Notes under the pieces: generated by a model
Database searches by the model: none
What the model saw: the letters and a program-made list of their open reading frames with translations, nothing else
Told to the model about the DNA's origin: nothing
DNA from: Microthyrium microscopicum
Taxonomy: Eukaryota; Ascomycota; Dothideomycetes; Microthyriales; Microthyriaceae
NCBI GenBank assembly: GCA_010405405.1
Contig: MU004231.1
Span: 3,894,884 to 3,958,883 of the forward strand
Direction: 5' to 3'
DNA length: 64,000 bases
Program-made: the position numbers and the translations under genes
Shown here: positions 9,883-20,904 of the stretch, piece by piece
Layout of the letters: each line of letters opens with the position of its first letter
Position numbering within the stretch: the first letter of the stretch is position 1

Positions 9883-12474
9883 TTAAACATGTTTTTCCTT
9901 AATCCCCGGTCCAGCACTCAATGCTCCGCTTATTATATTTGTGAAGCGTCCCACTGATGAACGACTTCGTGCCCTGCCGCGTCGTTCGTCATCATCAGGC
10001 TTACGTGCAGCTTCGCGAGCTGCAGCTTGAACTCTCTCCTGGGCCGCCGCTTCACTAGCGCGGCGAGCCTTGTCAGATTGAAGACCTTCACCAGGTAGAA
10101 GAATTGCGCGATCAAGCGCATACGGAAGACCACGATGGCGACCACGGATCATCATAGCGATGATAATGAGTTTGCTCAGTGGCTTGAACTGAGCAGAGAA
10201 GGATGCGTTTGTGTTGGGGTAGCCGAGACTTAGCCCAACGGTTCCGTACGCGGAGACGATTTCGAATAGGACAGAAAAGATGCTGAAGCTGGGCTCGGAG
10301 TTGTTTTCTATTCGGTCTCCTTCGATGACACAGATAAAGAACAAGCCAAGAAAGACATACCACAAATCGAAAGACAGTTGGCGTCGCAAATGGTTGCCAA
10401 TGTAACTTCGTGTGATAGGCTCGTCGTCTCGTTCATCCTCGTCATGTTGAGTTGGTTTAGCCCAGATGCCCAGGGACTTTTCTTCGTATACGTTTGTTTG
10501 GCGTACGGAAATGGCGATAGGAAAGACAGATATGTACATCATAATAAGATATGATACCTGAATTCCGGGATGCAAGTCTGCAAGGTTGACACAAGCAAAG
10601 CCGGCTGTTCGTGTCGAGGCAGCCTGAAATAGACCATCAAGGAATTTATAGCCGTCCGGCAAAGATGTGACGGCATCATCGTGAAGATCTAGGATGACAA
10701 AAAAGACCAAATCAATGACGTTGAGTAGAATGAGTACAGAAAATAACCACCATGTGGCCTTTCTTGGGAATAGAAGAGTGAAGCAACGTCGTGGATGATC
10801 CATTAGAAACCGTAACTCTTCCCATACGCCGCTCCCAAATGGTACGCACTTTGAAGCGACCCAGATGACGAATCTAAGCATGATTGGAAAGCCGGTATTG
10901 CCAATAATAATGAGAAACGATCCAAGTAACATCGGAAGCCAGGCTGTTTGGAAGCTTATCATGCTGTCTGGAGTGAGAGTGAAGCCAAGATCTGTGAACA
11001 TGCTTGTAGGTGTAAAAATTCCCCACCAGACTGGTGATTGACCAATTCCGCGAACAATTTCTGAGTATTTTGTTGATCGTACCATCCAGGGAAGTAGAAT
11101 GATGATACCTAGAATGGACAAGCCGATGTTGTAGAATAAGAGGACTGCTGCTAGAGTCTTGAGGGACCGGTATTCAATCCCACCAAGCTCCTCGCGTTGT
11201 TCTTCTGACAAATCAACAAACTGACTGTTGCGAGCAATTGTTGTCGAAAACGATAGGTATGGTAAAGGGTCTGTATCTTCTTTGCTCTGACTTAACGTTC
11301 GACCTAGAAATGTAGAGACACGTTGAACCCGAGAGCGAATGCTAACAGGAGAAGATGAATCTCGACGAAATCGATTGGGCAAAGAAAAATGGGGCCGGAG
11401 TCTGTGTTTCAATGGATGAGCCTCATCGTCTTCATCATTTTTCACTCCAGTGGTTCGAGGTTTCTTTTGCGCATCAAAGTCGTCGGTATGGGACGACCCA
11501 ACGCGGGTCAAAGGATCTGGCTCATCTGAATCACTATTGTTTATGCGCTCAGGCACAATTCCTCGTTCCGCGTCTCTTGGTCCTGGGATTCGCAATGCAG
11601 TATTATCCCTGGGGTTGCGTTGGTTTTCGACAAAGGCGATATGATGATCTTGTGATCGTTGTGCCGGCACTCGCTCCTCATTTGGTATTGGAGGCGGCTT
11701 ATTGACCTCATCAGCAAACGTGATGTCTCTTTTGAGGATTGGGGATTCCGAGGCGGCATGATCTGCTGTAGATGGTCGTCTCGGGGCTGGAAAATGCGTC
11801 CCTACAGGATCAGTCATGCCCCTTCGTAAGCCGAGTGGACGATCTTTATCATTTTCATGGAGAACTGTAATGGACCGGCCCTGAATACCGCGTTCTATCC
11901 GGTCCAAGTCGGTGCTGTGTTTTTCCATGCTCTTTGTCATTGACCGAGTTCTGCCACGTCCAAGTCTTGCTTCCCTTACGAGCCGTTGAAAGCGCTTCTC
12001 AAACCAATACAAGCGAACAAACACTACGAAAGTGTTTATGGTGATTGGATTACATAAACATGCAACAAACATGACTGTGATCTAACGGCGCAATGAGCAA
12101 CAACCAGAATTTAAAGCAATTTCTACTAACCTGCTGGTAGAGAAGCATTTTATTGACATCAACACTATTCAGCATTAGCAAATGGATTGCATTGGTGAGG
12201 AAACTTACGTGTTCAATCCGCTTTGAGTAGCAGCTCCGGTAGCAAAGAAAAGTGCATCGATATAAGGCAGTCCACCGCCAGGGTAAAGTATTATGGAACC
12301 GATAATTGAAAGCAAGATCAGATAAACATAATGAAAGAGAATGAAGTTGAATGATTTGAGCAATCGCCATTGCAGCCATAGTGGAAGTCTGGACTCAACG
12401 TTGTCTTCGAGGTTATTGCCTCTCCGCTTGGTGCGCTTCCACATGGACACAACAAGCCTATTGAAAGAGGCCAT
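9883..12474 (-). CDS. trk1: Trk-type high-affinity potassium transporter
   Basis: Exons are 12474-12209, 12164-12131 and 12081-9883 (832 aa). Both introns are short with GTAAG/GTTAGT donors and keep phase across QSGLNT-VDVNK and YQQ-ITVMF. The four K+-filter pore loops are visible: TQSGLNT (residues ~82-88), FTDLGFTL (~460), TRTAGF (~590) and YGTVGLS (~714). The NPITINTF and RLYWFEKRF blocks after the first M1-P-M2 unit are hallmarks of fungal Trk1/Trk2. A long hydrophilic loop (~residues 125-380, Arg/Ser/Asp-rich) separates the first and second units, as in yeast. The C-terminal tail is basic. The role is K+ uptake across the plasma membrane. The tiny 34-nt second exon is characteristic and easily missed. 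Confidence 0.95.
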
Positions 12475-14292
12475 GATAAAGAGCTGGCGAAAGCCACAGG
12501 AATTGATAGAGGAAGATGGATGGAAATCGGCCCGGGGGTGGTGCTGAGTAAAATAAAACCGGGGCTGTCAGATTTGTTCTAGGGAGACCGATTCATGGTT
12601 CTTGGTGTCAATGTCTCATCAACCAAGGAGGGAGTAGCGCAGGAGTGTTCCTTCAGTGAATATCCCCATATCCTGGATGGTAATTGGTGGAGAGTACTAG
12701 TGCTCAAGGTGAGGTGATTTAGACTGTAATCTGGCGTGGGTAATATCAAGATAGCGCGAGGGACAAGAAGTAGGTGTTGTAGGCTTGTAGCGGAGAATAG
12801 AGTAGGCTAAAATATTAAGATGGCAAGATCAGGATAGCGGAAAGGTAGAGCACGAGTAGTAGGATGCGCCAAATCGGCAATTGAGTCGTCAGAGCAAAAA
12901 AGTCAAGAACATCCGGGGGCGTGGGTAAGATCAAGGAAAGAGCACGAGACTGCCAATTGTGACTGGAGATGGCCTCAGGCTTAGGATTAACCGTTGGCGA
13001 CCGGAGCGATCGGATACCACGAGAAGAGGCGCCGATAGGGTGGCAATTGACAAAACGACGCGTCAAAGTCTAGAACATTTAACACAGCCTAGATACCAAG
13101 CAAGCTGAGTTTCTCTCCTAAAGACTAAAGCTTGTTAAGGTACAACTCATAAGTCACAACCATTCAAATGTTAAATACCTCTGCTGCGCGTTCTGTGGTT
13201 ATACAGGCAAGATCTGGCCTGTAAATTCAGCTGCAGAAGCAGGAATTCCTATTGGATCGCGCGGCGGGATCGAGGAGTATGATACAGTGCAAGTTTGTAT
13301 GTGATTGGACTGTTGGCGGCCTGAACTGCAACAATAAGCTACAATACAAATTTGCACTGTAGCATACTCCTCTAGTCCAGGGTCTCCCCAATCAGAATCC
13401 TAGATCCGTAGCTAAAACTACGCTCGAGATTCTTGCCTGTATAACCACAGAACGCGCAGCAGAGGTAATGTGCGCAGCGCGTTGGTTAAGGTTTCGACCC
13501 TTGCAACTTGCCAGCGCGCTTGACTCAAAATAGCCTTTCTTGGCTGCTCTGTAAGCTTGACCGCCAATTGTGACTGCATATTGCAAGCGCGCTAGTTGTT
13601 ACCAATATCGTTTGCTGCATTGTCACTGTAACATTCCGCTCAGAATGGATATAGTGGCTTGGCCATGTATTTGACCGCTTTTAACCAAAGCATCTTGACC
13701 AAATTCAATGGCTGCCATCGCATCTGCTGATAAAGATCTTGCTTCACTTCCCATTGTACTTGGTCGCTTCAATGGCGTCGGTAGCAGTTAATCATTGCGT
13801 TTGACTGTGTATCCGTGTACTCTACTAGTACTAACAAGTAATCCTTTCACAGATTTGTCTTTGGCAAGACCGCCAACGAGTCGACATAATAGAAGCATCA
13901 CATCAGCTACGCCGGTTTCCATCGCATTCAATCCAACAACACCCCTAACTCTTAGCTATTTGATGGGAAACAAAACACTCGATTGAAAACATAAGATAAT
14001 GTTCAGTGAAAATCTATATCTTGGTCATTTATAAAGCGTAGTAGGATGGCGAACTGTGTAGGTACCGATCGCAGCAACGACAGTTGGTTGGTTCTTTCCG
14101 CCTCTAACGGGTTAAACCGGAATCGTGAAGGTATCGAATTGCAATTGTGGATACTGTACATGAGGTATTATTTACTGAGCTGTAAGTTTACGCTGGCGCA
14201 ATAAAAAAAATACAAAAAAACAATAGTCATCATAAACAATGCATTCATATTGACATCAAGCTGTAACACGCACCCAGTTTGCAAATGCACAC
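12475..14292. other. Long intergenic region with a MITE
   Basis: Upstream region of the Trk gene (12475-13100, no clear element), then the TIR element at 13176-13467, then ~800 bp of unremarkable sequence leading to the 3' end of the condensin gene. No gene is supported. Confidence 0.5.
13176..13467. mobile_element. 292-bp MITE with TA ends and nested inverted repeats
   Basis: The left terminus TACCTCTGCTGCGCGTTCTG continues as TGGTTATACAGGCAAGA, and its exact reverse complement closes the element at 13467, giving a terminal inverted repeat of about 36 bp. TA at both outer edges could be the target duplication of the Tc1/mariner group. Inside it, a second inverted pair (GAGGAGTATGATACAGTGCA near 13273 and its near-complement ending near 13372) forms a nested hairpin. 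There is no ORF for a transposase. The near-perfect ends suggest recent insertion. Confidence 0.85.
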
Positions 14293-17200
14293 CTAGGAAA
14301 TAGTATCATCCGAATCATCCAACAAACTCTCTACCAGCGAATCTTCTACGTGACGCTTAGCAAGCCCAGTCATGACATCCACTTCCTCGCTATCATCGTC
14401 TTCATCATAATCATTGAACACCGTGCCTTCATGATCAGGCTTCGTGAGCATAGTGAGATCCGCTGTGTCAATGACATCCATCTCGTTCGCGTCTGGAATG
14501 TCCTCTGAAGCTTCTACTATTTCTTCCAAGGCCTCGGGAGTTTGCTCCGTAGACGATCTCACACCACTGTATTCCTTCTCATCTTCAGCCGGTGCATCTT
14601 CCTCCACGGTAGCCAGCAGCTTCGTGACCGAGGTTTGAAGCTTGGCAAGCGCATTGCGAGCAGAGGCTTCGTTGGCAACTCGACTCTCCAAAGCTTCAGT
14701 CAACAGCGCGGAAATAGTTTGAAACTCAGCAACAGGTGCCGTTGGACTGAGGTAGATTTTGCTGAAGATGGAGACGTAGTGTTTTCGCTCCTCTTTGTTG
14801 CAACCAGGCGAGAGAATCTTTTCCAGCGCCTCAACGACCAAGACGAGATGGCCGTCCAGTTCACCCTCAGTGATATCGTGACTGAGTTTGTCCATCATCG
14901 GTACGCATTTCCGTGGATCGGTCCAGTCGCACAGCTGCGCTACGACAAGATTTATGCCAACCATTTCTTCTTCTTCATCTAAATCTTCTGCTCGCTCAGC
15001 TAGAGTGTGTATTACACTGATGGCGACGCGAGCCATCGCTTCAGCGTTTTGGCGTTTGCTGTGACAGTAGACTGGGAGGAAGTATGTGAGAGCTTGTCTT
15101 AGACCTGGATTGCTTTGGGTTTCTGGGTCAAAGTAAGCTAGGATGAGCTGCTTGAGCAAGTCATTGTCCTGAATAGTTCCGGCCAACATCAATTTCGACA
15201 GCGAGATGCATCCATTGCTCTGGACGCCATTATCTGGAGCGCGAAGACTCTTGGAATACATCTTGTAGATTGGCTTGACCAGTGGATTTGCTCCAGCCTC
15301 CTGCTCAGGATCTGAAGCAACGGGCTGGGCCAGGAGAGATGGATGCCTTGTCAAGATATCAGAGATGATCTGGACTGCAATAATTTGCAGCGCTTCGTGA
15401 CCCTTTGCAAAGCAATGGAGGAACAAAGTGAGGTTCTCTTCGGCAAGATTCTGCTTCTGTTAGTGCATTGCTTCAGTATTATAGGAATCACATACCTTGC
15501 TTAACAGGCAGCAAAGACCAAGACATAGCAAACCACGTTCTCGAATTGGAGCTTCTTGACTTCGTACTGCTGGGACAACCAAGTTATTCAGCATAGTAAC
15601 AAGATGACTATTCTGCTCGAGATCGCATTGGACATTTTGCAACATGCACTGAGCAATGTGCAGGCATTTCAAGTTGACCATGATTTCTTGGTAGGCCTTT
15701 TTCTCATCAAAGTCCCCAGCTTGAGGAGTCTTTTCTCGGGATGGAGCCACGTCGGATTGTGCTGAGTGGAAACTGTCGTCTACATCCTCATTGTTCTGTT
15801 GCTGTTCCTCGCCAATGATAGTATCATGGACTTCAGCTACAGCTTCAAGAACAATGCTGCAGAATTCCTGCTCCCCAGCAATATCTTTACCACAAACGAG
15901 ACGTAGAGTTTCAACAACAAGCTTCGTACACTCTTCGGGTAAATCTGCCAGCGCAAGAGCTTCTCGCATTATTGAAAACATCTTACGACGACCCATCTCG
16001 TCTGAATAGTCGAGGGTTAACGCGATATGTAGAAGTTGCTCAACGCAGAATTCTTGCTGAACAGCATCCTCTTCCGCCTGTGCCTGCTGATCCGTAATAG
16101 CCTTTGCTTCATCGCAGTCTGGATCTTCGGCGTAGCTGTCCAGATTATCTGTCAGCTGTGACACCTTGGAAACCAGCGCCATTAGTTTAGCGATGTGTCG
16201 CTGGAGTAAGAATGCAAACTTGGTGACTTCGGGCATCTTGTCCTCGCGCATGCTTTCAAGAGCAGAATCACCCGAGTCTCGACAGAACTGGTTGAATGTA
16301 CGAGCAATAAACATGCTTTCGGCGGTAACATCCTCGAAGAAAGGGTCTTCGAATGTGACGTGGGCGCGATAATCAGGTCTACCGTCCCAAAATTGCTTCA
16401 TTGCATCGTGAGCAATTCCGCTCTCCCCTCCTGCATTCATCACGTCGATGCGCTCTAGTAGCTCAAGCAGGGCGTCCATGTTTGGATCGGACACCTTTTC
16501 TGGCTGTTTTGATTTTGGCTGCTCTGGTGCTTCCTCGACCTCGGCCTCAGCTGTCTGAGTCGACGCACAATCTTCGATCCAGCGTTCTCGGAACAATCGA
16601 GCTGTGGCTTTGCGGACGTTTTCATCACGATCACGTAATCCCCACCGTAGCAGCTTCTCTCGATGTTGCAGTGATAAATGACGGAAATCTCCAAGAGCTG
16701 GTAAAAGTCTTGAGTAAAGCACCCGACGAGTCGAAGCATCCAAATCTCGAGCCCGCTCTAGAAGATATGGTAATGTCGTCGGTGTGAAGGGCAGATTTAG
16801 CAGTAAGGCACGGCGGACTTCAGCGCTTGGATCGTGCTGAAGAGCCAGGAGCAGCTTGTTAAGAACTCCTCCTGCATCTTCGTCCTCGCTGTCTTCGTCT
16901 TCATCTTGCTCGTCTGTTTCCTCGGCAAGTCGTCCTAAACCGAGAACTGCTTGAACTCTGATATTGCTCTCTTTGTCCTTGAGTCTTCGTAATAGAGCGA
17001 GGCGGATGATAGCAAAGAGATCATCATCTATTGAATCCAATGTGTTGACAACGTGAGATATGATTTGAGTAGAACGGTATCGAACGACCTTGTCTTTGGC
17101 TTGACTGATCTGTAGAGTAAGGTTGAGAATATGTGAGGTAAGGCGACTCGTTGGTGTTTCAGGAAAACCGTCTGTTGCGTCGGCGTCTGGGTTGCGAAAA

Positions 17201-17706
17201 ATGGCGTTGTCTACACCTTGTCAGTTTACCGCTATTCTTGTCACTGAATGCAATTTACCTTTGTCCGAAGCATACTTGAGAAAGAAGCCTAAAAATCGAA
17301 CAAGCCGATCGCCGACAGATTCGCTCTTCTTGATAGAGAAGACGCGAAGAACACATCGCGATACCTCCTCATTGAAGTCGCTTTCATCGTAGTCGCGAGC
17401 ATCGTCAGCGAAAGCATGCTTTCTTGGGTTTGGGGTTTCGTAGCAGCAGAGTTCTTGGATTTTGCGCAGATTTACAGCAGACTTTCTTTGCGTAGTCACG
17501 CCCTTCTGCGCGTCAGAAAATGTTGTGCAAACACGCTCACGGAGCGATGTAGCGGGTCCTTCTTCCGGAATCTCAATCGCGTATGTCGAGGAGCGCGTCG
17601 AAGAAGCACGAGTCTTTGCGGCGGTCGATGTTTTTCGAGAGGTGGCGCCTTCTGCCTTGGCGGCACGATTTGCGCGTACAGACGGTCTTCCTGGCATATT
17701 CGGCAA
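14293..17706 (-). CDS. cnd3: Condensin complex subunit 3 (Ycg1/Cnd3/CAP-G)
   Basis: Exons are 17706-17259, 17216(or 17210)-15496 and 15450-14293, about 1,108 aa. Intron 2 (45 nt) has GTATGT and a CTAAC branch and joins CCLLSK to NLAEENLTLF. Intron 1 ends at either of two nearby AGs, a difference of two residues. CAP-G is the HEAT-repeat subunit of condensin I that grips DNA and helps SMC-driven chromosome compaction in mitosis. HEAT units are clear (for example RRLKDKESNIRVQAVLGLGR; RDRDENVRKATARLF), as is the acidic insert EQDEDEDSEDEDAGG. The C terminus is acidic. The N-terminal ~60 residues are basic and disordered. Length fits fungal orthologues. It is divergent from the cysteine synthase gene 281 bp away. 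Confidence 0.93.
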
Positions 17707-17987
17707 CGGTTAGTATGGAGTAGTCTTGTCGGTGATAACAGTTAAGGGTTGGTTCAGATCAGTAAATAAACTTGGCGTGCGGTTGCTAGTAAACAATGAT
17801 CGGCTGCGAGTGCCTGATTTGGATGGCCCCACTCTAACCAATTACGTGCTAGTGGCATATTGCGACATGTTGATGAGCATCGTCACTTCAACGAGCATAA
17901 CTTTTTGATACAACTTGAAAGCTTTACTAGGCAGAAACCTGCACTTGAATATCTACAGACTACATATGTCAATCACCTAGCTTGATA
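17707..17987. promoter_or_regulatory. Bidirectional upstream region of cnd3 and cysteine synthase
   Basis: 281 bp between the two start codons, so it must hold both promoters. No specific site is recognised. Confidence 0.5.
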
Positions 17988-19195
17988 ATGCTTCGAACAG
18001 CAGTGCGCCAATTTGCGCATTCCTCAAGTCGAATGGCAGGTACTGTTCAGCAACTCACCATCGCCGAGATTGAAGCTGGATCTCGGAAGGCAATTAATAT
18101 TTCTAAGGCTCAGACAATTGCAAATAGAGGATTCATCGATGGTGAGGACCTCCTTGTCCCTGTTTAACAGTTTTCTCAAGCTTACTTTGTCCCTTAGCAA
18201 TTGGTAACACACCTTTAATACGACTCAACAAACTCTCCGAGGAGACTGGTTGCGAGGTTCTCGGCAAGGCTGAATTCCAAAATCCTGGAGGTTCGGTCAA
18301 GGATCGCGCCGCGTTATACGTAGTGGAAAATGCAGAAAAGCTGGGCTTACTCAAAGCGGGCGGCACAGTCGTAGAAGGAACGGCTGGCAATACTGGCATA
18401 GGACTCGCACATGTGTGTAGATCCAAGGGTTACAAATGCGTAATTTACATGCCAAATACACAATCACAAGGCAAAATCGATCTTTTACGGCTACTCGGGG
18501 CGGAAGTCTACCCTGTGCCTGCTGTTGCGTTTGACAATCCTCAAAATTACAACCATCAGGCTAAACGACACGCAGAAGAAATCGATAATGCAGTCTGGAC
18601 CAATCAGTTCGACAATATTGCAAACAGACAGGCACACATAGAAACGACAGGCCCTGAGATATGGGCTCAAACAGAAGGAAAGATCGACGCTTTCACTTGC
18701 TCAACTGGTACCGGAGGCACTCTTGCTGGGGTGACTCGATATCTCAAGGAGAAGTCCAACGGACGAGTCAAAACATTCCTCGCTGATCCTCCGGGATCGG
18801 TTCTACATTCCTACATAAGTAGTGGCGGTAAACTCGTAGAACGAAGCGGATCGTCAATCACAGAGGGAATTGGTCAGGGTCGAGTCACAGATAACCTTCA
18901 ACCGGATATCGATCTGCTTGATGGCTCCTTGAAGATAGACGACACCAAAACTATTGAAATGGTCTATCGTTGCCTTGACGAAGAAGGATTATATCTTGGG
19001 GCTAGTTCCTGTCTGAATGTCGTGGCAGCTAAAGAAGTCGCTGAAAAACTGGGCAAAGGACACACAGTTGTCACCGTTTTGTGTGATGGTGCATATCGAT
19101 ACGCAGACAGACTATTCTCAAAGAAGTGGCTAATTGAGAAGAATCTTCTCGAGTCGATACCCAAGCATCTAGAGAAGTACATAGTGCTACCCTAA
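17988..19195 (+). CDS. Cysteine synthase (O-acetylserine sulfhydrylase family), likely mitochondrial
   Basis: Exons are 17988-18141 and 18198-19195 (383 aa). The 56-nt intron (GTGAGG...CCCTTAG) preserves [15 protein letters not shown]. It is a PLP beta-elimination/replacement enzyme making L-cysteine from O-acetyl-L-serine and sulfide. The Schiff-base lysine is K86 in [23 protein letters not shown] is the substrate loop, and [11 protein letters not shown] binds the cofactor phosphate. The Arg/Ser-rich N terminus ([16 protein letters not shown]) looks like a mitochondrial presequence. The C-terminal SSCLNVVAA and [16 protein letters not shown] blocks resemble the fungal Mcy1/YGR012W-like subgroup more than bacterial CysK; that subgroup call is inference. 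The ATG at 17988 was preferred because only it supplies the presequence. Confidence 0.92.
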
Positions 19196-19596
19196 ATAAC
19201 AAATCGTCCCATCAAGCGCGCTTTTTACCACCTGGTACGCTTTGATATCGAATGTTCTACTTCCCGCCGAACGCGTAAAGCTGCATAACCTAACCGAATG
19301 AGCTGCATAATAAAAGAACGTTCTTATGTTTAGGCCTTATTAGTCGACACCATGTTCGACGGGATCTTGCTTCCTGGTACGTTTATCGGCTGCCTTGATT
19401 ATAAGAATTCTTGAGCGAGGATGCTTTTTCTCAAGGGAAGTTGTGATCGAATGTAGTCTGATTCTTCTAGCTTAAGATAAACAAAACCCGCAAGTAATTC
19501 TTTCCAAACCACGAGCAAATAACCTTTTCAACTCTTGTCGCTGATTAAAACCCTAGAAATCATAACTCCAAAGTTAGGCCGTCTATTACTTTCACG
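19196..19596. other. Convergent 3' flanks
   Basis: About 400 bp between the converging cysteine synthase and Gly/Ser-rich protein genes. No element was seen beyond UTR-like sequence. Confidence 0.4.
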
Positions 19597-20904
19597 TTAC
19601 ATAGACGATGAGGCCTGTTCTGGAGACTTTGGTGTGTTACCAACAGAAGTCATGCCATGGCCGGAGTGAGCGTCTCCACTTGCTGCACCAGCACTTGGAG
19701 TCTCCGAACCAGATGACTTGGGAGCTGCCATCGAGCCGGCTGACCCGGATCCTTTGGGGGCGCTCCCAGATGCCATCCCATGGCCAGCGTGTGCGTCATC
19801 AGAGTCACTGGCACTTGGTGAACTGGAGCTGGATGAGCCTGCAGAGGATGATCCAGACGATGAACTGCTGGGAGAGCTTGATCCAGCGTCGGGGGCTTTT
19901 GGAGAACTGCTGGAGCTTCCGGAGCTGGAAGATCCAGAGTCTTTGGGAGTAGAGCTTGAAGATGGCGAGGAGCCGCCGGAAGGACTCAAGGGGCTGGCAC
20001 CACCGAATGGTGAGCCTGCGTCTTTGGGTGATGATGAAGCGGATGGCGATGAACTTGAGCTTTCAGATTCTGGTGACTTCGGAGCAGCTGGCGATGAAGA
20101 CGAGCCTCCTGCTTTAGGCGACTTTGGAGCCGAACCGCTACTGCTTGATGACGACCCAAGAGGCGATGCGCTGGATGGAGATGAGGAGGAGCTTCCTTCT
20201 GGCGAGCTGGGAGAGCTGCTGCTTTCTGGGCTAAATGTTCCTCCTCCAACGCCAGGTGTGCTTGGGTCTGCTCCTTTGGCTCCCTTTCCAAGGCCGCCGG
20301 CACCTTTACCTTTTCCGCCTGTAAAAGTGGTTAATATGGACCATGATGTCCGAAGTAAGACAGTAGAACCTACCGAAACCTTTGCCGCCCATACCACCAA
20401 GTCCTGTTGGAGCGCCTTCACCTCCAGTCAAACCACCAAGACCGCCAGAGCCTTTTCCGAGTCCTCCCATACCTTTTCCAAGTCCTCCCATACCTTTTCC
20501 GAGTCCTCCCATACCTTTTCCGAGTCCTCCCATACCTTTTCCGAAGCCTGTGGTGATGTTAGACTAGTAATCTGTGGATAGGAGTTGCCAGACTAACCTT
20601 TTCCACCTCCTTTGCCGGACTTTCCATGTCGATGGCGGCGCCGACCTTTGCCTTTGCCCCCTTTGCCCCCTTTTACTCCACCAAACCCACCAGCACCACC
20701 ACCGAAGCCACCATCACCGGCACCAAGGCCGCCCCCGAGGCCCTTAGGTTCATGTTCTGTTGAAAGACCGAGGAAGGCTGGGCCTGGATTATCTGAAGCT
20801 GCATCTGCGCGGCCCAAGAAGTCGACGTCAGTCTCTCCTCCAGGAATAGGTGAAGCCCATGCCAAAAGGCTGAAGAGAGTGAGTGTAAGGAAAGCTTTGC
20901 CCAT
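19597..20904 (-). CDS. Secreted Gly/Ser-rich repeat protein, hypothetical
   Basis: Exons are 20904-20598, 20547-20374 and 20318-19597 (400 aa). Both introns (50 and 55 nt) are phase 1 with clear AGs and split glycine codons, so the repeat frame runs unbroken. An N-terminal signal peptide (MGKAFLTLTLFSLLAWASP) is followed by a Gly/Lys/Arg-rich block (GGKGGKGKGRRRHRHG). Then comes a tandem GMGGLGK heptad repeat, about four perfect units near residues 105-135, then ~220 residues of Ser/Pro low complexity with KSP-like phrases. Two DAHxGHGM motifs end the Ser tract. It may be a cell-wall or extracellular matrix protein; there is no GPI-type hydrophobic C terminus. The strong antisense open frame over this gene is a composition shadow. 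Confidence 0.75.

Noticed and set aside
13160-13480. LTR-type element suggested by mirrored ends
   Set aside because: The ends are inverted, not direct, and only ~36 bp; this is a MITE structure.
19718-20581. 287-codon plus-strand open frame antisense to the Gly/Ser-rich gene
   Set aside because: Its Glu/Leu/Asp-rich composition is the direct reverse of Ser/Gly codons on the other strand; the minus strand has signal peptide and matched introns.
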